From the NCBI GenBank assembly GCA_905198575.1, contig CAJKDC010000051.1, positions 1 through 20,781 on the forward strand: 20,781 bases of DNA, written 5' to 3'. Made by a program: the position numbers and the translations under genes. The notes beneath the pieces are model-generated. The model was not told where the DNA came from, ran no database searches, and saw only the letters and a list, made by a program, of their open reading frames with translations. The DNA comes from an uncultured Bacteroides sp. (lineage in GTDB: Bacteria > Bacteroidota > Bacteroidia > Bacteroidales > Bacteroidaceae). How positions within the stretch are numbered: position 1 is the first letter of the stretch; each line of letters starts with the position of its first letter. This document shows positions 14,472 to 20,781 of this stretch, in pieces.

Positions 14472-14517
14472 AAAAAAAGAGAACGCCCTCGGCAAACTGA
14501 ATTGCCAAGGGCGTCTC
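14472..14517 (-). terminator. Terminator of the minus-strand lipoprotein gene, possibly also a 3' hairpin for the Tat operon
   Basis: A long stem is formed by ACGCCCT/AGGGCGT and GGCAA/TTGCC with outer GAG/CTC (14479-14495 with 14502-14517). On the minus strand seven T follow (14478-14472). On the plus strand no T-run follows, so it would act there mainly as an mRNA end stabiliser. A second small palindrome, TGAAAA-gtc-TTTTCA, lies at 14563-14577. Confidence 0.75.
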
Positions 14518-14593
14518 ACGCGCAAACTAAAAATTAATTATCTATTATTGAAGACAGTTATATGAAAAGTCTTTTCATTTAAAATTTATAGCC

Positions 14594-14998
14594 TTAATAT
14601 CCTTCAAAATCTACCCAAGTATCATTCAGGTAACCCTGTAGCCAATCTCCTTCCAGACGTACATTGTCAAGGTAAGAAACCCCGTTGGGATATTCCATAC
14701 GAATGGTTGAGCCTCTCCATGACCAGTAAAAACGTACACTGCTACTCTGAAACACATCTCTCCACTCATCTTCAAACCAAAGGTCGTCTATACCTGTTCC
14801 GTCCGGAAAGAATCGCAGTTCCTGATGTCCGTCGGTATATCTGTCCTCACGCCAGCTGTCGTGCCATACATAACTGCACAAATGGTGGGTAGGGTCGTAC
14901 GGATCATCGTGTATTTCCACGTGGCAGGATGAGAGTGCCAGCACTGCAACCAGCAGCATCCATATCCGTATTGCGTTGTTGTAAATGTACTTTTTCAT
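14594..14998 (-). CDS. Small aromatic-rich lipoprotein of unknown function
   Basis: The 134-aa protein has a lipoprotein signal: hydrophobic segment IWMLLVAVLALSS followed by C25. The mature start, CHVEIHDDPYDP, is acidic, which in Bacteroidetes can favour surface display. The mature part is rich in Trp, Tyr, Asp and Glu (nine Trp in the precursor) and reads like alternating beta strands (ELRFFPDGTG, VRFYWSWRG, IRMEYPNG), resembling small lipocalin-like beta-sheet lipoproteins in general shape. I do not recognise the family. It stands alone, convergent with the Tat operon and divergent from the regulator cassette. Confidence 0.75.
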   Translation of the reverse strand: MKKYIYNNAIRIWMLLVAVLALSSCHVEIHDDPYDPTHHLCSYVWHDSWREDRYTDGHQELRFFPDGTGIDDLWFEDEWRDVFQSSSVRFYWSWRGSTIRMEYPNGVSYLDNVRLEGDWLQGYLNDTWVDFEGY

Positions 14999-15042
14999 TT
15001 TTGCCGTATTTAGTGGAAGACTTATCTCTTCCTTGGACGTTA

Positions 15043-15050
15043 CAAAAGTA
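15043..15050 (-). promoter_or_regulatory. Candidate -7 box of the lipoprotein gene
   Basis: TACTTTTG on the minus strand fits TAnnTTTG and lies about 45 bp before the ATG. No good TTTG -33 box is seen at the right distance; the palindrome array at 15082-15148 begins about 32 bp further upstream, so an activator may substitute. Confidence 0.45.
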
Positions 15051-15081
15051 TGACGGGAAAATTACATAAAGAAAAGAAAAA

Positions 15082-15148
15082 TCCTATCCTTGGGTAGGAA
15101 AATCCCTAAATCGTATAGGGATTTGGGGAATTTCCCCTAATTCTTAGG
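15082..15148. repeat. Phased array of alternating CCTA/TAGG palindromes
   Basis: CCTA at 15083, 15105 and 15136 alternates with TAGG at 15095, 15116 and 15145. Successive starts are 12, 10, 11, 20 and 9 bp apart, close to whole helical turns. They form a series of inverted repeats: TCCTA/TAGGA, AAATCCCTA/TAGGGATTT (9 bp, 7-nt loop) and CCTAA/TTAGG, with GGGGAATTTCCCC between. The array lies between the divergent lipoprotein and regulator genes, nearer the lipoprotein promoter. Operator array or structured element are both possible. The rest of the 14999-15401 gap is AT-rich with no gene that I can see. Confidence 0.6.
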
Positions 15149-15355
15149 TGAAGCATGGCTGCTGATGCGGTTTTTTGTCGTTACGGTTTGAGTTTATCAT
15201 AGTAATAGTAAACTTTTGTCTTTGCAATAACGTGAGTTTTGCATTGCAGTGGTGCGGGTTGGTCTTTTAAATGATAAAGGAGAAATCTAGGGTGCTTATT
15301 TATGAGATGGCAGAAGAATCTTGTTTATATTAAGGAGAAAAATTTGTTTTTTATA

Positions 15356-15363
15356 TACATTTG
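15356..15363 (+). promoter_or_regulatory. Candidate -7 box of the TPR regulator gene
   Basis: TACATTTG fits TAnnTTTG exactly, 38 bp before the ATG at 15402. TTTG at 15343-15346 is too close to be its -33 box, so the upstream element is unclear. Confidence 0.55.
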
Positions 15364-15401
15364 CATCTTTAACATAACCCCTGTGTATTAATGAGATATT
15401 T

Positions 15402-17069
15402 ATGTATAAAAGATTAAAATATATAATGATATTGATAGCGGTACTATTAACGTCATGCCATTCGTCGAAAGAAAGGACTCTGGAGTTAAGCGATAAAATG
15501 CTTACGGTAAACCCGGAGAGAGCCTTAACAATATTGGACTCGTTAGAAAACGCTGGTGGCTTGGATAAGGAAGAACGGTTACACCTGGTCTGGAACCGAG
15601 CTATGGCACATAAAGTGTTAGGAATGTCCTTGGCCGAGGATGAACAGTTGCCTCATGCTATTGCATTTTACAGAAATGATCAGGACAAACAAGCAGACAG
15701 TTATCTTCTGGAAGCATCGTATCTGGACTGGACAGGTAAGCGAGCTGATGCAATTAATGTCCTCGACAAAGGAATTGCTGAAATTTCCGATTCTGCAAAA
15801 CGCGTAAAGCTGATGGCTGTACAGGCTGGCTTATTGGAGCGTCAAAAAGCATATGAAAGTGCTACCGAGGTGCTAAAGAGAGCCTTGGCATATAATTCGT
15901 CAAAACGGGAGGAAGCCATATTGAACTATAAGATTGGATTAAACCTTTCATTAATGGGCCATCCACAGTCGGAATACTTTTATGCCCGGAGCGTCCGACT
16001 GGCTACCGAGCATGGTGATACGGCCATGGCATGTGAATTTCTGCGTAACTATGCTGATTATCTGTCTAATAACGGGCAATATCAGCGTTCTAACGATCTA
16101 TATTATCAAATTGGTAAGATGATGCCCCAAGTTGCGGAACTGTCGGCAATTCAGATGGCGATGGCTGGCAACTACATCAATCAGCATATGCTTGATTCTG
16201 CCCGTATCTGCAATGAAAAAGCCATAGCGAGTGAAGTTAAACTGGAAGCGAAAGGTTATTCGGATATAGCGCGCAGGGTAGTGATAGAGTTGGAACGATG
16301 TATATTGGATTATGAGAACAGGAAGCATGTATCTTATGTGGATTTTTCCCGATATTGCGATTCTATAACAGCCGATATATTCGCAAAGGAGAATACCTTG
16401 GCAAGAAGGCAGGAAACGAAGGAGCGTTTGCAATGGGCCAATCATGAGCTAAAGCTGGAAAGACAACAAATGATGTGGATGCTTTCGGTAGCGATATTAT
16501 TGTTAGTCTTTGGTATAACAGCCGGATATTTCTATTACAGAAACAGAGTTCAGCGACAGGCAGAAGCTGAAGACCGGATTGATACGCTGACGCGAATGCT
16601 GGCAGAGGCTCAGTCGGTAACAGAAGAGATGACGGACGGAAAGGAACACAAGACAGAGGATGATGTTTTCTTTAAGAAAATTCTTTTACAGCAACTTGGT
16701 ATTATCCGTATGGTAGCAAGTACTCCTACCAGTCAAAACCAGGCTCTGCTGAAGCGCATCGCAGGCATCGGTGAAGGCAAGATACAGACAAACAGCCTTC
16801 TTGTATGGTCGGACCTTTATCAGGTGATAGACCGTCTCTATGATAATTTCCATACCAGACTGACGGAACAATATGGCCATATACTTACGGAAAAGGAGAT
16901 ACAGATTTCTTGCCTTTTATGTGCGGGCTTCTCTACAAAAGAAATAGGGGTTATAACCCAGCAGTCGGATGCTACCATTTATGTCCGCAAGACTTCCATA
17001 CGTAAGAAGGTAGGGACGTCTGAAGGACAGGATATTGTTTCCTACATCAACGGTATTAGAGGCAATTAA
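15402..17069 (+). CDS. Membrane-spanning TPR sensor/regulator with C-terminal LuxR-like HTH
   Basis: The 555-aa protein has an N-terminal lipoprotein-like signal (hydrophobic to LLTS, C19). A long helical repeat region of TPR type follows (about 25-330), e.g. ERALTILDSLE, ADAINVLDKGIAE and YESATEVLKRAL. One transmembrane helix lies at about 359-379 (SVAILLLVFGITAGYFYY), then a charged coiled-coil stretch. The C-terminal helix-turn-helix at about 494-540 (LTEKEIQISCLLCAGFSTKE, then ATIYVRKTSIRKKVG) resembles the LuxR/GerE class. This suggests periplasmic TPRs sensing a ligand or protein and a cytoplasmic DNA-binding end, a one-component transmembrane regulator. It is followed by a terminator and then by a secreted-protein/outer-membrane-barrel pair it probably controls. 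This layout recurs in Bacteroides, but the ligand is unknown. Confidence 0.82.
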   Translation: MYKRLKYIMILIAVLLTSCHSSKERTLELSDKMLTVNPERALTILDSLENAGGLDKEERLHLVWNRAMAHKVLGMSLAEDEQLPHAIAFYRNDQDKQADSYLLEASYLDWTGKRADAINVLDKGIAEISDSAKRVKLMAVQAGLLERQKAYESATEVLKRALAYNSSKREEAILNYKIGLNLSLMGHPQSEYFYARSVRLATEHGDTAMACEFLRNYADYLSNNGQYQRSNDLYYQIGKMMPQVAELSAIQMAMAGNYINQHMLDSARICNEKAIASEVKLEAKGYSDIARRVVIELERCILDYENRKHVSYVDFSRYCDSITADIFAKENTLARRQETKERLQWANHELKLERQQMMWMLSVAILLLVFGITAGYFYYRNRVQRQAEAEDRIDTLTRMLAEAQSVTEEMTDGKEHKTEDDVFFKKILLQQLGIIRMVASTPTSQNQALLKRIAGIGEGKIQTNSLLVWSDLYQVIDRLYDNFHTRLTEQYGHILTEKEIQISCLLCAGFSTKEIGVITQQSDATIYVRKTSIRKKVGTSEGQDIVSYINGIRGN

Positions 17070-17097
17070 GATCCGACAGAACTAAATTTAGATTCTT

Positions 17098-17139
17098 AAA
17101 AAGCGTAACCATTGAATTACAAATGGTTACGCTTTTTTT
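17098..17139 (+). terminator. Intrinsic terminator after the TPR regulator gene
   Basis: A perfect 16-bp stem, 17098-17113 with 17122-17137 (core AGCGTAACCATT/AATGGTTACGCT), has an 8-nt loop, and seven T run at 17133-17139. The flanking A-run makes it partly bidirectional. Confidence 0.9.
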
Positions 17140-17190
17140 ATTAAGACTATTTATTCGATGATTTAGTCGTGATAAGATGTACATCAGCCG

Positions 17191-17198
17191 TAACTTTG
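17191..17198 (+). promoter_or_regulatory. Candidate activator-dependent promoter of the barrel operon
   Basis: TAACTTTG fits the TAnnTTTG -7 box, with no recognisable -33 TTTG at 19-21 bp. The direct repeat ACATCAG at 17181-17187 and 17201-17207, exactly 20 bp apart, brackets it. The leader to the ATG at 17331 is about 125 nt. Lack of a -33 box suggests dependence on an activator, plausibly the regulator encoded upstream. Confidence 0.42.
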
Positions 17199-17330
17199 CA
17201 ACATCAGAAGTTCAATAAACCTATAAAAGTTCTCTCAAAACATTGACTGTAGATTTTCAGCACAGAGGAATATAAAATCAGGAAGACGGTCACTATCAAT
17301 ATTGTCTAATACTAACAAATTAATAAAAAT

Positions 17331-17687
17331 ATGAAGAGAAATAGCAGATTGATAAAAACATCAGGCAGCATATTGCTGATTATGTTTTTTGTGCTGGTAT
17401 CCACCGGACACTTGCATTTGCCCGGATACGGGAATAGAGAGAACAGGCTTTTTGAGGAATTGGTAACCAATCATGTGCAGCGTACATTAGCCAAAGGCGA
17501 AAAGGTTGAATTTGGCAATAAATTTTCATGTCAAGACTATAAGGAAAATGGTGAGTTGCGCTTCTCGGCCCATGTAACGTATTATCTGGTTTCAGAAAAT
17601 GGCACAAAGGAGATGCATATTGCTCATGTTGTCTGCAACGGGGATAAAGATAAGGTTATAGAGTGGAAAGAAATTAAGGAACAATGA
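17331..17687 (+). CDS. Small signal-anchored or secreted protein of unknown function
   Basis: The 118-aa protein has a basic N-terminus (MKRNSRLIK) and a hydrophobic segment at about 12-26, either a signal peptide or a membrane anchor. A mature domain of about 90 residues follows, with a helix-like part (NRLFEELVTNHVQRTLAKG) and strand-like parts (LRFSAHVTYYLVSENG, KEMHIAHVVC). Two cysteines, C67 and C102, could form a periplasmic disulfide. I do not recognise the family. Its stop overlaps the next start by four bases (ATGA), so it is translationally coupled to the outer-membrane barrel and probably works with it as an accessory or interaction partner. Confidence 0.75.
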   Translation: MKRNSRLIKTSGSILLIMFFVLVSTGHLHLPGYGNRENRLFEELVTNHVQRTLAKGEKVEFGNKFSCQDYKENGELRFSAHVTYYLVSENGTKEMHIAHVVCNGDKDKVIEWKEIKEQ

Positions 17688-19999
17688 AAAAGATGAAGCA
17701 TTTGATTTTTGTGATAGCTGTATTACCTTTTGCCTTAACAGTATCCGGCAAGGATATAAAAGGGCGTGTTCTTGATAAGGAAGGAATGCCGTTGGAGTAT
17801 GTCAATGTGGTTCTTTTCCAGGATTCAGTATTCGTTGACGGAGTGATTACCGATGGTAATGGAGAATTTGTTTTGTCGAGCAATGTAACGGATGGTTTGA
17901 AAATCAGGCTATCGTACGTTGGCTTCAGTCCAAAGTACGTGGATGTTACTCCGGAAGGTGAATTGGGAAACATCCGGATGACCGCATCTGGCAGTACCAT
18001 GCTGGAGAATGTGGTAGTGAAAGGAAATGCCTCTAAGACTTATCTGAAAGACAATGCCCTAGTTACGAATGTGGAGAACAGTATCCTGGCTAAAGCCGGG
18101 ACTGCAAAAGATGTACTCCGACAAATCCCGATGGTTATTGACAACAATGGCAATCTGGAGGTATTCGGCAAAGGGGAACCTGTCGTTTATATCAATGGGC
18201 GTAAAGTTAATGATTTGCAGGAATTATCCACCTTGCTATCCGACAATATTCGTAATGTAGAGGTGATAAGCAATCCCGGCTCTTCTTATGCGGCGGATAC
18301 AAAGGCCGTTATACGAATCCGTACAAAAAAGCCTCAGGGCGATGGATGGAGTGGTACATTCAGGTCAACAAACGGATTCCAGCATTATTTTCAGAGTGCC
18401 AATCTGATGAATCTGAAATACCGGACCGGTGATTTTGAAGTATTCTCCAATTTTACTTACAACACGGGCAGGAGCTGGGAGAAAAAGTCGACGAATATGG
18501 CCACGCTTACAAAATCGGAGTGGAATCAGCAACTTTCTACAGTCAACACTAAGCGTTATAATGGAGTTTTAGGTAAGATGGGCTTTTCATGGATAATCGG
18601 CAACAAACATTCCATTGGTGCCTTTTATCAGAATGAATTCGCAAGGAATGAGAACAAGTCAGTTCTTGAAAGTGATGTATTAGAGGATGGCGTATTTTAC
18701 GACAGTTGGAAGACAGATGCTGATAACATATTAAAGAATGTACCAAGACATGCAGTAAACATCTATTACAATGGGCAGATAGATAAACTTGGTATAGACT
18801 TCAATGCCGATTATATCTGGAACAAAGGACTACAGCATACTACGAATGAAGAGACAAGCCAAATACAGGAAGACCGTTATATAACGACATACAGTCAACA
18901 GAAAAGCAGCATGAGCGCCGAAAAGCTGGTTTTAAGCTATCCTGTCGGGAAAGGTGTCTTGAGATTGGGAGAGGAATATACAAACTCCAACACCTATAAC
19001 CGTTTCAATACGGAATATACCGACCTGGAGAACACAAATTCTACGATAAAAGAAATTAATATAGCCTGTTTTGTCGAGCTTATGCAGCAGTTGGGTAAGT
19101 TCCATATCGGTGCAGGACTGAGGTTTGAACATGTGAACTATGATTATTTGGAGCAACTCCGTGCCGACAATAGCCTCAGCCGTATTTATAATAATGTTTT
19201 CCCCACGTTTAATGCTGCTACATGTCTGGGAAAAGTACAGATGTCACTTTCGTACAGTAATAGGGTAGAAAGACCCGGTTATTCTGCACTGAATGCCAAT
19301 GTGGCTTATCTGAACCGAATGACATACGAGTCGGGTAATCCACGTCTTCAGCCGACGAAACTGCATAACTTGGAATACAGGATGGTATGGAAAAACTATT
19401 TTGCACAAGTGGCATATACTTATTTTGACAATCCTATTGTGAATACTACCCGACCGTATAGCAATGATGGTGAAATAACGATTCTTACTTATGAAAATTT
19501 CGACAAAAGACATTTCCTGCAAGCTTTTATGGGGGGACAATTTAAGTTGGGAATATGGCAACCACGAATAAATGTAGGAATATTTACACAGTGGTTTGAT
19601 ATTGAAGTCAACGGCAATAGCAGAAGTATGAATAAGCCGATAGGTATTATGCAATGGCAAAACGCGATACATTTGCCTCTGGATATCTGGCTGAATGTCG
19701 ATGGTCAGTTCACAACTGCAGGAAACGACAGAAATATCTATGCAACCAGCTCTTCTTGCGTAAATGCCAAATTATACAGAGAGTTTTGCAAGAGGAAACT
19801 CAGTATGACATTTGAGGTGCATGATATCTTTAATGACTCTCGTCAAAATCTCACTTTATACAATAATGCTGTTACTCTCAACCAAAGGAGTTTCAGTGAT
19901 ATGCGTTATTTCATGCTTACATTACAGTACAATTTCAATGTAACACGTGACCGTTATCGGGGGACAGGTGCAGGTAATATGGAGAAGAAACGTTTATAA
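17684..19999 (+). CDS. TonB-dependent-receptor-like outer-membrane beta-barrel protein with CarboxypepD-like N-terminal domain
   Basis: The 771-aa protein has a signal peptide (about 1-22). A carboxypeptidase-regulatory-like beta sandwich lies at about 23-100 (DIKGRVLDKEGMPLEYVNV, then LSYVGF). A plug-like domain lies at about 105-215 (DVLRQIPMVIDNNGNLEVFG, then VVYINGRKV and NVEVISNPG). A long barrel follows, rich in alternating aromatic strands (FEVFSNFTYNTGRSW, VERPGYSALNANV). The last strand YFMLTLQYNF is followed by a 19-residue polar tail. This fits the OMP_b-brl_3 class rather than SusC: it is shorter than a SusC (about 1000 aa) and has no SusD. No clear TonB box is visible, so TonB dependence is probable but not shown. 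It would import or sense an extracellular ligand across the outer membrane. Confidence 0.87.
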   Translation: MKKMKHLIFVIAVLPFALTVSGKDIKGRVLDKEGMPLEYVNVVLFQDSVFVDGVITDGNGEFVLSSNVTDGLKIRLSYVGFSPKYVDVTPEGELGNIRMTASGSTMLENVVVKGNASKTYLKDNALVTNVENSILAKAGTAKDVLRQIPMVIDNNGNLEVFGKGEPVVYINGRKVNDLQELSTLLSDNIRNVEVISNPGSSYAADTKAVIRIRTKKPQGDGWSGTFRSTNGFQHYFQSANLMNLKYRTGDFEVFSNFTYNTGRSWEKKSTNMATLTKSEWNQQLSTVNTKRYNGVLGKMGFSWIIGNKHSIGAFYQNEFARNENKSVLESDVLEDGVFYDSWKTDADNILKNVPRHAVNIYYNGQIDKLGIDFNADYIWNKGLQHTTNEETSQIQEDRYITTYSQQKSSMSAEKLVLSYPVGKGVLRLGEEYTNSNTYNRFNTEYTDLENTNSTIKEINIACFVELMQQLGKFHIGAGLRFEHVNYDYLEQLRADNSLSRIYNNVFPTFNAATCLGKVQMSLSYSNRVERPGYSALNANVAYLNRMTYESGNPRLQPTKLHNLEYRMVWKNYFAQVAYTYFDNPIVNTTRPYSNDGEITILTYENFDKRHFLQAFMGGQFKLGIWQPRINVGIFTQWFDIEVNGNSRSMNKPIGIMQWQNAIHLPLDIWLNVDGQFTTAGNDRNIYATSSSCVNAKLYREFCKRKLSMTFEVHDIFNDSRQNLTLYNNAVTLNQRSFSDMRYFMLTLQYNFNVTRDRYRGTGAGNMEKKRL

Positions 20000-20080
20000 A
20001 GTATCGGGAAAAATTGTCATAGCTAAAACAAAACAATTGGATTGACGGTTTCATTTTATTTGAGCGAATTTTCTGAATTT

Positions 20081-20126
20081 GACTCCTGTTTTGTGGAATA
20101 TCCGCAAAAACAGGAGTCGTTTTTTT
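20081..20126 (+). terminator. Intrinsic terminator after the barrel gene
   Basis: GACTCCTGTTTT (20081-20092) pairs with AAAACAGGAGTC (20107-20118), with an outer-loop G/C adding one pair. Seven T follow at 20120-20126. It separates the barrel operon from the next gene. Confidence 0.9.
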
Positions 20127-20192
20127 AATGATATTCTCTGTGTATCAGGCTTTTGTTGTTAATTGTAATTTCTATTTTATAGTGAATAAAGC

Positions 20193-20222
20193 TTTGTTTT
20201 TCTACGTATTTTTTGTATTTTG
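20193..20222 (+). promoter_or_regulatory. Promoter of the TonB-C-like gene
   Basis: TTTG (20193-20196), a 19-nt spacer, then TATTTTG (20216-20222), one base short of the TAnnTTTG form, 33 bp before the first ATG. The leader starts with a small hairpin TGAAGC/GCTTCA (20221-20240). Confidence 0.5.
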
Positions 20223-20255
20223 AAGCGTCACATTGCTTCATAAGCAAATAAACTA

Positions 20256-20781
20256 ATGCGTATGAAAAAGCTTTTGGTCATTATTATTCTGTTGGGGCTT
20301 GTCGTTCCGTCTGTAAAGGCTACGGGACAATCTGGCGATATAATCCGTTTGGAAGGAGAAGAATGGGTTTTGATTATCTGGATAAGAAATTTGGTACATC
20401 ATGGCGCAAGGAAGCTCTGAAAGGGATATTTGGTCTGGATAAATCTTTAGATGAATTTCGTGACTATAAATGGTTTATCAAGACTTTATATAAGGAAAGC
20501 AAGTATCCGGTAAAGTTGCTGACCAAGGGAAAAGAGTGTCTGCTTCGCATTGAATATGCAGTGGACAGTAACGGATATATTGTGCAACCGAAAATCATTT
20601 CTTGCAGCAACCGGTCGTTTCGGAAAACTGCATTGGACACTTTTAAAAAGGTGATGAATGTCCCTACTTTATTGAAGGCAGGTAAAGATACACTTACAGT
20701 TCAATATAAACTGGACTCTTCTGCTGCTGTTAATCCGGATACTGATGTGCTGGTTATCGGCTATACACCGTGTGATAAACC
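20256..20781 (+). pseudogene. TonB C-terminal-domain-like secreted protein, frameshifted after the signal peptide, 3' end outside window
   Basis: ATG at 20256 (or 20262) opens a signal peptide, MKKLLVIIILLGLVVPSVKA, but this frame stops at TGA 20418-20420. From about 20363 a different frame stays open to the window edge (about 139 codons): GFDYLDKKFG, then LLRIEYAVDSNGYIVQPKII, SFRKTALDTFKKV and LTVQYKL. That spacing resembles the TonB C-terminal domain pattern (dG.v..pkvi.s....ld..al). Adding one T to the TTTT at 20368-20371 would join signal and body in one frame (EEWVFDYLDKK). So this is a single-base frameshift, either real or a sequencing error. An alternative, start at ATG 20363, would leave a TonB-like domain without export. 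It lies after the receptor-like barrel but behind its terminator. Confidence 0.6.

Noticed and set aside
17684..19999. SusC of a polysaccharide-utilisation locus
   Set aside because: The protein is shorter than SusC, no SusD-like gene follows, and the barrel resembles the OMP_b-brl_3 class.
1..20781. CRISPR array, tRNA, rRNA, insertion sequence or prophage
   Set aside because: No regularly spaced direct repeats, no tRNA cloverleaf or rRNA core, no transposase or integrase-like protein was seen.

Overview
The window looks like chromosome from a gut Bacteroidales (Bacteroides/Phocaeicola type). Most intergenic regions carry the Bacteroidetes promoter form TTTG-N18-21-TAnnTTTG. Start codons mostly lack Shine-Dalgarno sequences. 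The gene content (GH29 fucosidases, POT transporters, an AAA-ATPase/PD-(D/E)XK protein, a TPR regulator beside a CarboxypepD-like outer-membrane barrel) also fits. I see no rRNA, tRNA, IS element or CRISPR array.

Layout. (1) 1-1466: 5'-truncated AAA-ATPase/DUF1703 nuclease-like protein. A short minus-strand sRNA unit with its own promoter and terminator follows (about 1545-1643). (2) 1741-4014, minus: HGSNAT-like membrane acyltransferase and, upstream of it, a lipoprotein GH29 alpha-L-fucosidase; a divergent MBL-fold hydrolase lies at 4196-5008. (3) 5134-9822: POT-family transporter, secreted GH29 fucosidase, then a convergent second POT transporter sharing a strong bidirectional terminator with the fucosidase. 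(4) 10084-14465: an apparent operon of a membrane/polyferredoxin protein (NapH-NapG-like fusion), a Tat-exported Fe-S aldo/keto reductase lipoprotein, tatA, tatC and an unknown 122-aa gene. (5) 14594-14998, minus: small aromatic-rich lipoprotein; upstream of it is a phased array of CCTA/TAGG palindromes. (6) 15402-19999: membrane-spanning TPR regulator with a LuxR-like HTH, a small secreted or anchored protein, and a TonB-dependent-receptor-like outer-membrane barrel. (7) From 20256 to the edge: a TonB-C-like gene whose signal peptide and body are in different frames.

The most interesting part is region 4. A TatA/TatC translocase is encoded with what appear to be its own substrates. One is a conventional Tat lipoprotein. 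The other is a four-helix NapH-like quinol-dehydrogenase module fused in one chain to a NapG-like polyferredoxin, with a twin-arginine signal in the middle of the polypeptide. I infer an electron path from menaquinol through membrane and periplasmic Fe-S clusters to an exported aldo/keto-reductase-fold enzyme whose substrate cannot be read from sequence. Region 6 looks like a self-contained signal-transduction and outer-membrane cassette. Calls rest on motif recognition by eye; no database search was possible.
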